A stretch of DNA of 41,089 bases from Paraclostridium benzoelyticum (lineage in GTDB: Bacteria; Bacillota; Clostridia; Peptostreptococcales; Peptostreptococcaceae): positions 1 to 41,089 of the forward strand of contig NZ_LBBT01000219.1 in the NCBI RefSeq assembly GCF_001006285.1, read 5' to 3'. The number at the start of each line of letters is the position of its first letter. Position 1 is the stretch's first letter. The translations under genes and the position numbers were made by a program. Below are positions 33,616 through 41,089 of the stretch, piece by piece. The notes under the pieces are model-generated. The model saw only the letters and a program-made list of their open reading frames with translations. It did no database searches and had not been told where the DNA came from.

Positions 33616-34017
33616 ATGGATAATAGAGAATTATTAGAAATAGCAGAAAAAGCAAGAGAACACTCTTATTCACCATATTCAAATTTTAAAGTTGGTGCAG
33701 CACTTTTAACTAAGAGTGGTAAAGTTTTTACAGGCTGCAATGTAGAATGTGCATCTTTTGGAGGGACAAATTGCGCTGAAAGAACTGCGCTATTTAAAGC
33801 TATCTCTGAAGGGTATAAAGATATAGAGGCAATAGCTGTTGCTAGTACTAATTCAGAAAAAAATGAGCCTACATATCCGTGTGCTATATGTAGACAGGTA
33901 ATAATTGAGTTTGGGCCACACATAAGAATAATAACTGGATACTCACAAGGAGATATACAGGAACAAACTATCGCAGAATTAGTTCCACATTATTTCTCAG
34001 GTAGTGACTTCAAATAA
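33616..34017 (+). CDS. cdd: cytidine deaminase
   Basis: Tetrameric-type cytidine deaminase of 133 aa; it converts cytidine and deoxycytidine to uridine forms for pyrimidine salvage. Zinc is bound by C53 in NCAERTA (E55 as proton shuttle) and by C89 and C92 in PCAICRQ. The start ATG at 33616 is 8 bases after GGAGG; an in-frame ATG at 33583 would add 11 atypical residues and has no ribosome site. era follows after 39 bases. Confidence 0.95.
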   Translation: MDNRELLEIAEKAREHSYSPYSNFKVGAALLTKSGKVFTGCNVECASFGGTNCAERTALFKAISEGYKDIEAIAVASTNSEKNEPTYPCAICRQVIIEFGPHIRIITGYSQGDIQEQTIAELVPHYFSGSDFK

Positions 34018-34056
34018 ATTAAAACAACAAAAGATAAATTGAAAAGAGGAATTAAT

Positions 34057-34947
34057 ATGTTTAAATCAGGATTTGTTAGTATAGTAGGAAGACCAAATGT
34101 TGGGAAATCTACTCTTATGAATAGCGTAGTTGGAGAAAAAATAGCTATAATGAGTGATAAACCACAAACAACAAGAAACACTATACAAGCAGTTTATACA
34201 GACAAAGAATGTCAAATGGTATTTTTAGATACACCAGGTATTCATAAGCCTAAAAATAAATTAGGAGAATTTATGGTAAAATCGGCTACAGATGCGTTTA
34301 AAAATGTCGATGTAGTATTATATGTAGTTGATGAGTCTAAGAAAATTGGACCAGGAGACAGAATGATAATTGAAAATTTAAGAGGAATAAAAACTCCTAA
34401 AATTTTAGTTTTAAACAAAATTGATATGTTAAGTGAAGAAGAATTATTCGACTTAATGAAAATGTATGATGCTGAAAATATGTTTGATGAGATTGTTCCA
34501 ATTTCAGCATTAAAAGGGAAGAATACTGATAGACTACTAAAAGTAATAGAAAGATACTTAGAGGAAGGGCCTCAATATTTCCCAGAGTATATGATAACAG
34601 ATCAACCTGAAAGAGTTTTAGTATCTGAACTTATAAGAGAAAAAGTTCTACATTATGTACATGATGAGATACCTCATGGAGTTGCTGTAGAGATAGAAAG
34701 AATGAAAAAAAGACCAGATAAAGATATAATAGATATATCTGCTGTTATATACTGTGAAAGAGATTCACATAAAGGTATAATAATAGGTAAGAATGGTAGA
34801 AAGTTAAAAGGAATAGGAAAATCAGCAAGAGAAGAGATTGAATTATTACTAGGATCTCAGATTAACCTTCAAGTTTGGGTTAAAGTTAAAGAAAATTGGA
34901 GAAACCTACAAAGTTTTATAAATAACTTTGGGTATACTGAAAAATAA
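34057..34947 (+). CDS. era: GTPase Era
   Basis: Ribosome-assembly GTPase of 296 aa that binds the 3' end of 16S rRNA. G1 is GRPNVGKST (11-19), then the DTPG motif, NKID as G4, and a C-terminal KH domain with IIIGKNGRKLKGIG. The start ATG at 34057 is 6 bases after AGAGGA; a TTG at 34039 is rejected. It is followed closely by mgtE. Confidence 0.97.
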   Translation: MFKSGFVSIVGRPNVGKSTLMNSVVGEKIAIMSDKPQTTRNTIQAVYTDKECQMVFLDTPGIHKPKNKLGEFMVKSATDAFKNVDVVLYVVDESKKIGPGDRMIIENLRGIKTPKILVLNKIDMLSEEELFDLMKMYDAENMFDEIVPISALKGKNTDRLLKVIERYLEEGPQYFPEYMITDQPERVLVSELIREKVLHYVHDEIPHGVAVEIERMKKRPDKDIIDISAVIYCERDSHKGIIIGKNGRKLKGIGKSAREEIELLLGSQINLQVWVKVKENWRNLQSFINNFGYTEK

Positions 34948-34961
34948 TAAAGGTGGGTTTT

Positions 34962-36341
34962 ATGGATAGGAAAGATGAACATTCCAAGCTGCTGTTAAAT
35001 CAAGTTGAAGATTTAATAGACAACAATAAAATTTTAGAATTAAGAGAATTAATGGAAGAATATCATAACAGGGATATTTTTGACATATTAGAAAACTTAG
35101 ATGAAGACAAACAAATAAAGCTTTTTGAAATATTACCTATAGATATGGCAGCTTCCATACTTGATGAAACTGATTCAGAATTTTTTAGGCATATACTTTC
35201 TAAGTTAAACATAGAGCATAAAGCTAATATTTTAGAAATGATGTCTTTAGATGACATGGCAGATATCTTAGGAGAGTTAGAAGAAAGTGAAAGAGAAGAA
35301 ATTATAAACCTTCTAAATCAAGAAGATGCCCAAGACGTAAAAGAACTTCTTATATATGAAGAAGAATCTGCTGGAGGTATAATGACAACTGGGTACATAT
35401 CTATAAATAAAGATATGACAGCAAAAGAGGCCATAGAATACATGCGAGAGAATGCTGTAGATGCAGAAACAATCTACTATATGTATGTGGTTGATAATTT
35501 TGATAAACTAGTTGGAGTATTATCTTTAAGAGAACTTATAATATCCAGAGATGATAGCATAATAGAAGATTTAATGAGTGAGAATATAATTTCTGTATAT
35601 GTAGATGAAGACCGAGAAGAGGCTGTTAAGCTTGTTTCTAAGTACGACTTAATAGCTATACCAGTAATAGATAGAAATCGCATTTTAAAAGGAATTATAA
35701 CAGTAGATGATGTAATAGATGTAATTGAAGAAGAAGCCAGTGAAGATATGTATAAATTCGCTGGTACATCAGAACAAGAAAGAGATACTATAGAACAAAC
35801 TAATGTAGATCCAAAAGACAAGGTATTGTCATCTTTTAAAGCTAGAATACCTTGGCTTATAGTAACTTTAGTTGGTAGTTTTATAGCTACATTGATATTA
35901 TCGAGTTTTGATTATGTAATAGATTCAAAGTATTTTCCTCTGATATACTTTGTTCCAGTTGTTACAGGTATGGCTGGGAATATAGGGACTCAAGCATCAG
36001 CACTTACTGTAATGGCACTGTCTAATAGAAAGTTAGATTTTAAAAATGTATTATTAGAAGGTATGGTAGGTGTATTTACAGGAATTATATGTAGTTTAAT
36101 TATAGGAATAGCTACTTATGTTTTTGTAAAGGACACAAATATAGTTTTAATAGTATCTGTATCATTGCTTATAAATATGATAATAGGAGCGATGATTGGG
36201 TCATTTATACCTATGATGTTTAAAAAAATGGATGTAGATCCGTCAATTGTTTCTGCTCCATTAATAGCTACATCCCTTGATATAATTGGGATGGTTATCT
36301 ATTTTTTAATAACAACAATTACATTGTCAAAAATTGTCTAA
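34962..36341 (+). CDS. mgtE: MgtE-type magnesium transporter
   Basis: Magnesium channel of 459 aa with a cytoplasmic N domain of helical repeats (about 1-135), two CBS domains (about 140-260), a plug helix, and five transmembrane helices from about 290. The pore-region sequence GMAGNIGTQAS matches the family. The start ATG at 34962 follows AAAGGTGGG; GTG at 34953 is inside that site. Only 14 bases separate it from era, so there is no room for a magnesium riboswitch and expression probably comes from the era transcript. A hairpin follows the gene. Confidence 0.95.
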   Translation: MDRKDEHSKLLLNQVEDLIDNNKILELRELMEEYHNRDIFDILENLDEDKQIKLFEILPIDMAASILDETDSEFFRHILSKLNIEHKANILEMMSLDDMADILGELEESEREEIINLLNQEDAQDVKELLIYEEESAGGIMTTGYISINKDMTAKEAIEYMRENAVDAETIYYMYVVDNFDKLVGVLSLRELIISRDDSIIEDLMSENIISVYVDEDREEAVKLVSKYDLIAIPVIDRNRILKGIITVDDVIDVIEEEASEDMYKFAGTSEQERDTIEQTNVDPKDKVLSSFKARIPWLIVTLVGSFIATLILSSFDYVIDSKYFPLIYFVPVVTGMAGNIGTQASALTVMALSNRKLDFKNVLLEGMVGVFTGIICSLIIGIATYVFVKDTNIVLIVSVSLLINMIIGAMIGSFIPMMFKKMDVDPSIVSAPLIATSLDIIGMVIYFLITTITLSKIV

Positions 36342-36352
36342 CAACTTAATGC

Positions 36353-36407
36353 ATTTTTTTCCCCTTTCTTACTAAAAATATAGTATAAGCGTAAGAAGGG
36401 GGTTTTT
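36353..36407 (+). terminator. hairpin with T tail between mgtE and yqzL-like gene
   Basis: CCCCTTTCTTAC (36361-36372) pairs with GTAAGAAGGGG (from 36391, one bulge) around an 18-base loop, followed by TTTTT. The right arm also carries the AAGGGGG ribosome site of the next small gene, so the hairpin may both end transcription and hide that site. Confidence 0.6.
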
Positions 36408-36411
36408 AAAA

Positions 36412-36585
36412 ATGAACAATTTGTGTTGGGAACTTTTTAAAAAAACAGGAAGTATAGAAGCCTATCTATACTTAAAAAATAGCATAAATATAAATAATGG
36501 CGAAGTCAATATGAACAGGGAGATAGAAAACGACCATGATAATTGTGAACACCCAGGGGATAGTGCTAAGATCAGCAAGATATAA
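36412..36585 (+). CDS. YqzL-like small protein
   Basis: Small ORF of 57 aa starting [22 protein letters not shown], which resembles the YqzL family (short proteins encoded just before recO in Firmicutes, function unknown). The ATG at 36412 follows AAGAAGGGGG. The family is usually nearer 45-50 aa. Here the frame runs on and overlaps the first 50 bases of recO in another frame, so the last residues may be a chance extension. The overlap suggests translational coupling. Confidence 0.75.
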   Translation: MNNLCWELFKKTGSIEAYLYLKNSININNGEVNMNREIENDHDNCEHPGDSAKISKI

Positions 36586-37309
36586 AGAAAATGATTTGAT
36601 TTTAACAATATTTACACGAAAACTTGGGAAGATATCAGCTATAGCAAAAGGCGCAAAAAGAAATAAAAGCTCGTTATTATCTTCTTCTCAGGTTTTCTCA
36701 TACTCTAATTTTACTTTAAAAAAACAAGGCAATATGTATAGAGTAAGTCAAAGTGAGACCATTAAAAATTTTTATGATATTGCATATGATATAGAAGCAT
36801 TTTCCTACGCTACATATATAACGAGTTTAGTAGATGGATCTATATATGAAAATCAGACTAATAACAGGCTTTTTGTGTTACTAGCGCAAACTCTTTACCT
36901 ATATACTCAAAATAAAGTTGATAAAGAATACATAACTAGAGCATTTGAACTAAAGTTTTTAGACTATATAGGCTTTAAACCAATAGTAAATAGATGTGTC
37001 AACTGCAATACTACAAATCTTAAAAGTAGTGTATTTAATGTTGACAAAGGTGGAATACTATGTGAAAAGTGTAAAGAAAACCATGTGTATAATTTTAAAA
37101 TTGATAGTACTACTATAAAATTAATGGATTACATTTTTAGGAATGATATATTAACTTGTAGTAAGGCTAAGGTATCAAAATACTTAGTAAATGAACTAAC
37201 AAAAATTTTAAAAGTTTACATTCAGGTTTACGTTGACAACGCAAACACAAAATCATTACACTTATTACAAGGAATAGAAAATAATAAAGGAGCTGATATT
37301 GATGACTGA
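36536..37309 (+). CDS. recO: DNA repair protein RecO
   Basis: Recombination mediator of 257 aa acting with RecF and RecR to load RecA. An OB-fold N-terminus (1-80, opening [20 protein letters not shown]) is followed by a helical domain with a zinc site of four cysteines (C154, C157, C176, C179). The start ATG is about 10 bases after AGGGAGATA. It overlaps the yqzL-like gene before it and the DUF4342 gene after it. Confidence 0.94.
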   Translation: MIIVNTQGIVLRSARYKENDLILTIFTRKLGKISAIAKGAKRNKSSLLSSSQVFSYSNFTLKKQGNMYRVSQSETIKNFYDIAYDIEAFSYATYITSLVDGSIYENQTNNRLFVLLAQTLYLYTQNKVDKEYITRAFELKFLDYIGFKPIVNRCVNCNTTNLKSSVFNVDKGGILCEKCKENHVYNFKIDSTTIKLMDYIFRNDILTCSKAKVSKYLVNELTKILKVYIQVYVDNANTKSLHLLQGIENNKGADIDD

Positions 37310-37877
37310 TATAACATTAGAAAAGATAGATCAAGTATTAGAGAGAGTTCCAAGTGCAAGTTATGCAGAAGCTAAAGAAGCATTAGTGATTAGCGATGGA
37401 AATGTACTAGATGCAATAATATATTTAGAGCAAAACAAAAAAACTGCAAAAGTAAAAAATAAAGCAAAAGAAAAAATGGAAACTGCTTTAGGAAAAGATA
37501 CAGAAGAAATAAAGAATCAATTAAAAGAAATGCTAAAAAGAAGTAACGTTATAAGAGTAATAGTTGAAAAAGACAATAAGATTATAATGAATATTCCTTT
37601 AACAGTTGGAGTTGTTGGGTTAGCACTAGGACCTTTAGTTACATTAGTGGGACTTTCAGCAGCTGTAATAGGCAAATTTAATATAAAAGTTCAAAATGAA
37701 GAAGACAAAACAGTTGTTGATTTAGGAGAACTAAATGAAGATACATTAAATATGCTAAAAAATATGTTAACAAACACTGCAAAAGAAGTTACTGATGTAG
37801 TTAAACATAATAAAAAAGATGACAAAGATATAACTGAAGAATTAATAAAAGAGGATGACGATATAACTAAATACTAA
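37302..37877 (+). CDS. UBA-like plus DUF4342 protein
   Basis: Protein of 191 aa. The N-terminal 45 residues ([20 protein letters not shown] and following) look like a UBA/TS-N helical domain. The middle (about 65-135) matches DUF4342, with a hydrophobic glycine-rich stretch [16 protein letters not shown] that may be membrane-associated. The tail is charged. The ATG at 37302 overlaps the recO stop by 8 bases and follows AAGGAG by 9. Function unknown; the position between recO and glyQ recurs in Clostridia by my recollection. Confidence 0.8.
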   Translation: MTDITLEKIDQVLERVPSASYAEAKEALVISDGNVLDAIIYLEQNKKTAKVKNKAKEKMETALGKDTEEIKNQLKEMLKRSNVIRVIVEKDNKIIMNIPLTVGVVGLALGPLVTLVGLSAAVIGKFNIKVQNEEDKTVVDLGELNEDTLNMLKNMLTNTAKEVTDVVKHNKKDDKDITEELIKEDDDITKY

Positions 37878-37909
37878 AAAAGTGTTGACAAAACTAATAT
37901 TTAAGCATA

Positions 37910-37938
37910 TTGACAAATACTCTATACTTTGATATTCT
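37910..37938 (+). promoter_or_regulatory. sigma-A promoter of glyQS
   Basis: TTGACA (37910-37915), a 17-base spacer and TATTCT (37933-37938). A second TTGACA at 37885 has no good -10. Start expected near 37945, giving a leader of about 70 bases. Confidence 0.7.
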
Positions 37939-37964
37939 AAAAGTTAGAAAATAACCATTTAATG

Positions 37965-37995
37965 GCCTTTCGTGTAGACGAAAGGCTTTGTTTTT
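37965..37995 (+). terminator. terminator-like hairpin inside the glyQS leader
   Basis: GCCTTTCGT (37965-37973) pairs perfectly with ACGAAAGGC (37978-37986) around GTAG, followed by TTTGTTTTT. It is downstream of the best promoter and 28 bases before the glyQ start, so polymerase must pass it: a possible attenuator. No T-box sequence is present. It could also simply end the recO transcript. Confidence 0.75.
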
Positions 37996-38013
37996 AATAC
38001 AGGAGGTATTCGT

Positions 38014-38892
38014 ATGAATTTTCAAAATATGATACTAACATTACAAGATTATTGGGCTAAGCAAGGATGTATAATGATGCAACCTTATGACGTAGAAAAA
38101 GGTGCAGGAACAATGAACCCAAATACATTCTTAAGATCTTTAGGACCAGAACCTTGGAAAGTATGTTATGTAGAACCATCTAGAAGACCGGCAGATGGAA
38201 GATACGGTGAGAACCCAAATAGATTATATCAACATCACCAATTCCAAGTTATCTTAAAACCATCTCCAGATAATATACAAGAGTTATACTTAGGAAGTTT
38301 AGAGGCTATAGGAATAGATACAAAAGCACATGATATAAGATTTGTTGAAGATAACTGGGAAGCAACTGCTGTTGGGGCATGGGGCCTTGGTTGGGAAGTT
38401 TGGTTAGACGGTATGGAAATAACACAGTTTACTTACTTCCAACAAGTTGGTGGAATCGAGTGTGAGCTTGAAACAGGAGAAATTACATATGGTTTAGAAA
38501 GACTAGCTATGTACCTTCAAGAAGTTGAAAGTGTATACGATTTAAAATGGAATGATGAAATAACATATGGCGAAGTATTCAATAGAGCTGAATATGAAAA
38601 CTCTGTATATGCATTTGAAGAGTGTGATGCAGATATGCTATTTAACTTATTTGATGTATATGAAAAAGAAGCATTAAGACTTATGGAAAAAGGATTAATA
38701 ACTCCAGCATATGATTATGTGTTAAAATGTTCGCACACATTTAATACTCTAGACGCAAGAGGAGCTATAGGTGTAAGTCAAAGAGCTTCATTTATAAGTA
38801 GAGTTAGAAATATGGCTAGAACAGTAGCTAAGGCTTATGTAGAGTTAAGAAAAGAAATGGGATATCCACTTTTAAAGGAAGGTGACAAATAA
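38014..38892 (+). CDS. glyQ: glycyl-tRNA synthetase alpha subunit
   Basis: Catalytic subunit, 292 aa, of the bacterial heterotetrameric glycyl-tRNA synthetase. The opening [14 protein letters not shown], the class II motif-2 region [19 protein letters not shown] and the YFQQVGG stretch are diagnostic. The start ATG follows CAGGAGG. It overlaps glyS by one base (TAATG), which gives coupled translation of the two subunits. Confidence 0.98.
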   Translation: MNFQNMILTLQDYWAKQGCIMMQPYDVEKGAGTMNPNTFLRSLGPEPWKVCYVEPSRRPADGRYGENPNRLYQHHQFQVILKPSPDNIQELYLGSLEAIGIDTKAHDIRFVEDNWEATAVGAWGLGWEVWLDGMEITQFTYFQQVGGIECELETGEITYGLERLAMYLQEVESVYDLKWNDEITYGEVFNRAEYENSVYAFEECDADMLFNLFDVYEKEALRLMEKGLITPAYDYVLKCSHTFNTLDARGAIGVSQRASFISRVRNMARTVAKAYVELRKEMGYPLLKEGDK

Positions 38893-40958
38893 TGAAAAAT
38901 TACCTTTTATTTGAAATAGGTGTTGAGGAATTACCTGCAAGATATGTAAATTCAGCAATGGACCAATTAAAAACTAACATAGTTAAATCTTTTAATGAAA
39001 ATAGAATAACTTTTGATGAAGTTAATGTATATTCTACACCAAGAAGATTAACTGTTATAGTTAATAATATATGTGAAAAACAATCAGATTTAGAAGAAGA
39101 AGTAAAAGGACCAGCTAAGAGAATAGCGGTTGATGCTGAAGGCAACTATACTAAACCTCTTTTAGGATTTATGAAGAGCAAAGGTATAAAAGAAGAAGAC
39201 TTATACTTTAAACAAGTTGGAAAAGAAGAATATGCTTTCGGTAAAATAAAGCAAGATGGACAATTAACTAGTGAAGTTTTAAAAAGCATACTTCCTGAAG
39301 CTATAAAATCTATGACGTTCCCTAAGGCTATGCATTGGGGTGGAAAGAACATGAGATTTATAAGACCAATAAGATGGATGGTTTGTATATTAAATGATTC
39401 TGTACTTGATATAGAGTTAGAAGGAATAGTATCATCTAATACTACTAAAGGACATAGATTCTTAGGAGAAAGTGAATTTGAAGTAAATACTTTAAATGAA
39501 TACTTAACTAAGTTAGAAGAGAACTTTGTAATATTAAATCAAGACGAAAGAAAAGAATTAATAAAGAAACAATGTGACGATGTTGCTAAATCTTTAGGTG
39601 GAGAAATAGAGTTTGATGAAGAATTACTTGAAGAAGTAACTCATTTAGTAGAGTATCCAACTGCATTCTATGGAGAATTTGATGAAGATTATGCCAAACT
39701 TCCAAAAGAAGTTGTAATAACACCAATGAAACAACATCAAAGATATTTCCCTGTTTTAAAGGATGGAAAATTGCTTCCAAACTTTATAGCTGTTAGAAAT
39801 GGAGATAGCCATAGAATTGATAACGTTAAAAAAGGTAATGAAAAAGTATTAGAAGCTAGACTTGCAGATGCATTATTCTTCTATAAAGAAGATACTAAGA
39901 AGTCTTTAGAAAGCTACATAGAAAAATTAAAAACTGTTGTGTTCCAAGCTAAACTTGGTACAGTTTATGATAAATCTTTAAGAATAGAAAAATTAGCTAA
40001 TGATATATTAGAAAAATTAAATGAAACAGATATAAAAGAAGATACACTTCATGCAGCTAAATTATGCAAGGCAGACTTAGTTACAGGTATGGTATTTGAA
40101 TTTACTGAACTTCAAGGTGTAATGGGAAGAGAATATGCAAAAGTAAGTGGTGAAAATGAAAATGTAGCAGAAGCTATATTTGAACATTATTTACCTAGAT
40201 TTGCAGGAGATATACTTCCGGCTACTAAATCTGGAATAGTTTTATCTATAGCAGATAAATTAGATTCTATAGCAGGATTCTTTGCTATAGGAATACAACC
40301 AACAGGATCACAAGATCCATATGCTTTAAGAAGACAAGCATTAGGTATAATAAATATATTAATGGATAACAACTTAGATATAAGCTTAAGAGAACTTGTA
40401 TCATTAACTCTTGATAATTATTCATTTATAGAGTTTGATAAAGATGAAGTTTTAAATCAAATAATGGAATTCTTCAAAGATAGAATAAAGAATTTATTTA
40501 GAGATTTAGGCATAAGATATGATGTTATAGATGCTATATTAAGTTCTAATATAGATGATATAGCTGATATGTATGCTAGAGCTAAGGCTTTAAACTCTTG
40601 GATAGATAAAGGTGAGTTAGTTGAAATGTTAACAGCGTTCAACAGGGTTGCTACTTTAGCAGAAAAAGCTGAAACTAATGAAGTTAATATAAACTTAATG
40701 AGAGAAGAAGCAGAATTTAATTTATATCAACAATTCCAAGAAATAAGTTCAAATGTTGAGCACTTATTAGCTAATAAAGAATATACAAAAGCTCTTGATG
40801 CATTCGCATCGTTAAGACCAGCAATAGATAATATGTTTGACTCAGTAATGATAATGGACAAGGACGAGGCTATAAAGAATAACAGATTAGCCATATTAAA
40901 ACAAATATATGACATAATGTTAAATATTTGTGACCTATCAAAGATAGTGTACAAATAG
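38892..40958 (+). CDS. glyS: glycyl-tRNA synthetase beta subunit
   Basis: tRNA-binding subunit, 688 aa, normal length. The opening LLFEIGVEELPARYV, HRFLGE, TPMKQHQRYFPV and an HD-like region with EHYLPRFAGDILP are typical, followed by a C-terminal anticodon-binding helical domain. It is the last gene of the window and is followed by a strong terminator. Confidence 0.97.
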   Translation: MKNYLLFEIGVEELPARYVNSAMDQLKTNIVKSFNENRITFDEVNVYSTPRRLTVIVNNICEKQSDLEEEVKGPAKRIAVDAEGNYTKPLLGFMKSKGIKEEDLYFKQVGKEEYAFGKIKQDGQLTSEVLKSILPEAIKSMTFPKAMHWGGKNMRFIRPIRWMVCILNDSVLDIELEGIVSSNTTKGHRFLGESEFEVNTLNEYLTKLEENFVILNQDERKELIKKQCDDVAKSLGGEIEFDEELLEEVTHLVEYPTAFYGEFDEDYAKLPKEVVITPMKQHQRYFPVLKDGKLLPNFIAVRNGDSHRIDNVKKGNEKVLEARLADALFFYKEDTKKSLESYIEKLKTVVFQAKLGTVYDKSLRIEKLANDILEKLNETDIKEDTLHAAKLCKADLVTGMVFEFTELQGVMGREYAKVSGENENVAEAIFEHYLPRFAGDILPATKSGIVLSIADKLDSIAGFFAIGIQPTGSQDPYALRRQALGIINILMDNNLDISLRELVSLTLDNYSFIEFDKDEVLNQIMEFFKDRIKNLFRDLGIRYDVIDAILSSNIDDIADMYARAKALNSWIDKGELVEMLTAFNRVATLAEKAETNEVNINLMREEAEFNLYQQFQEISSNVEHLLANKEYTKALDAFASLRPAIDNMFDSVMIMDKDEAIKNNRLAILKQIYDIMLNICDLSKIVYK

Positions 40959-40964
40959 TCTGTT

Positions 40965-41000
40965 AAAATAACCGAGGGAATTTTTCCTCGGTTATTTAAA
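40965..41000 (+). terminator. terminator after glyS
   Basis: AATAACCGAGG (40967-40977) pairs perfectly with CCTCGGTTATT (40986-40996) around an 8-base loop containing a T-run; A and T runs flank both sides. Confidence 0.9.
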
Positions 41001-41020
41001 TCTTTAAGAAAAGTAGATTA

Positions 41021-41038
41021 TAGGTTAAATTTTACCTA
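41021..41038. promoter_or_regulatory. near-perfect palindrome, possible operator of the next gene
   Basis: TAGGTTAAATTTTACCTA is a palindrome apart from its central positions, located after glyS and before a gene outside the window. Nothing else is recognisable in the last 50 bases. Confidence 0.3.
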
Positions 41039-41089
41039 AAGTGGGATAAAAAAGGACCCTATGGCTAAAACTGTAATTAAATAAATAAG

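Noticed and set aside
34948..34961. Magnesium riboswitch before mgtE
   Set aside because: Only 14 bases separate era and mgtE.
35477..35821. Antisense frame of 114 codons inside mgtE
   Set aside because: Opposite an unambiguous gene, with serine/isoleucine-rich composition typical of antisense frames in AT-rich DNA.
37878..38013. T-box riboswitch before glyQ
   Set aside because: The space is too short, and no AGGGTGGNACCGCG-like antiterminator sequence or specifier stem is visible.
41059..41082. Short frame beginning ATGGCTAAAACT at the window end
   Set aside because: It stops after seven codons and has no further support.
1..41089. CRISPR array, tRNA, rRNA, transposase or phage genes
   Set aside because: No regular direct repeats with spacers, no cloverleaf or rRNA sequence, and no protein with transposase, integrase or phage structural motifs was seen.

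Overview
The window is a low-GC, AT-rich Firmicutes chromosome segment. Strong Shine-Dalgarno sites, heavy use of ATA/AGA/TTA codons, sporulation genes (yqfC, yqfD) and the gene order of the conserved block point to class Clostridia, most likely Peptostreptococcaceae (Romboutsia, Paeniclostridium or Paraclostridium type). The family call is inference from style and gene order, not from a search. All credible genes lie on the + strand and no gap between genes exceeds about 250 bases. I see no rRNA, tRNA, CRISPR array, transposase or phage gene.

Region 1 (about 1-22,985) is a catabolic locus that reads as a complete system for harvesting host or dietary N-glycans of the mannose-rich kind. It holds two GH38 alpha-mannosidases of different subgroups, a YesL-type membrane protein, a YesM/YesN-type two-component system, two CUT1-type sugar ABC permeases (LplB/YtcP-like) with a lipoprotein binding protein, a GH125 exo-alpha-1,6-mannosidase, a GH1 glycosidase, a ROK sugar kinase, a secreted multi-domain GH85 endo-beta-N-acetylglucosaminidase and a GH31 alpha-glucosidase. 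The inferred logic is as follows. GH85 cuts the glycan from glycoprotein outside the cell. The lipoprotein and permeases import it, using an ATPase encoded elsewhere. GH38, GH38, GH125 and GH31 strip alpha-linked sugars in the cytoplasm. GH1 is the best candidate for splitting the Man-beta-1,4-GlcNAc core, and the ROK kinase phosphorylates a released sugar. A perfect sigma-A promoter carrying a CcpA (cre) site starts the locus, and a second cre lies before the transporter.

The most unusual feature of region 1 is a pair of 79-nt hairpin elements, after the first GH38 and after GH1. They share a conserved core inside completely different but perfectly paired 17-18 bp outer stems.

Region 2 (about 23,042-24,615) has a GNAT acetyltransferase and a DUF4003-like protein, ended by a strong bidirectional-looking terminator.

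Region 3 (about 24,698-41,000) is a housekeeping block conserved in Clostridia: prmA, rsmE, mtaB, a HIT protein, rpsU, yqeY, tspO-like, yqfC, yqfD, phoH, ybeY, a dgkA-PAP2 fusion, cdd, era, mgtE, a small yqzL-like gene, recO, a DUF4342 protein, glyQ and glyS. Several genes overlap or nearly touch (ybeY/dgkA, yqzL/recO, recO/DUF4342, glyQ/glyS). The glyQS leader has a promoter followed by a terminator-like hairpin but no room for a T-box.
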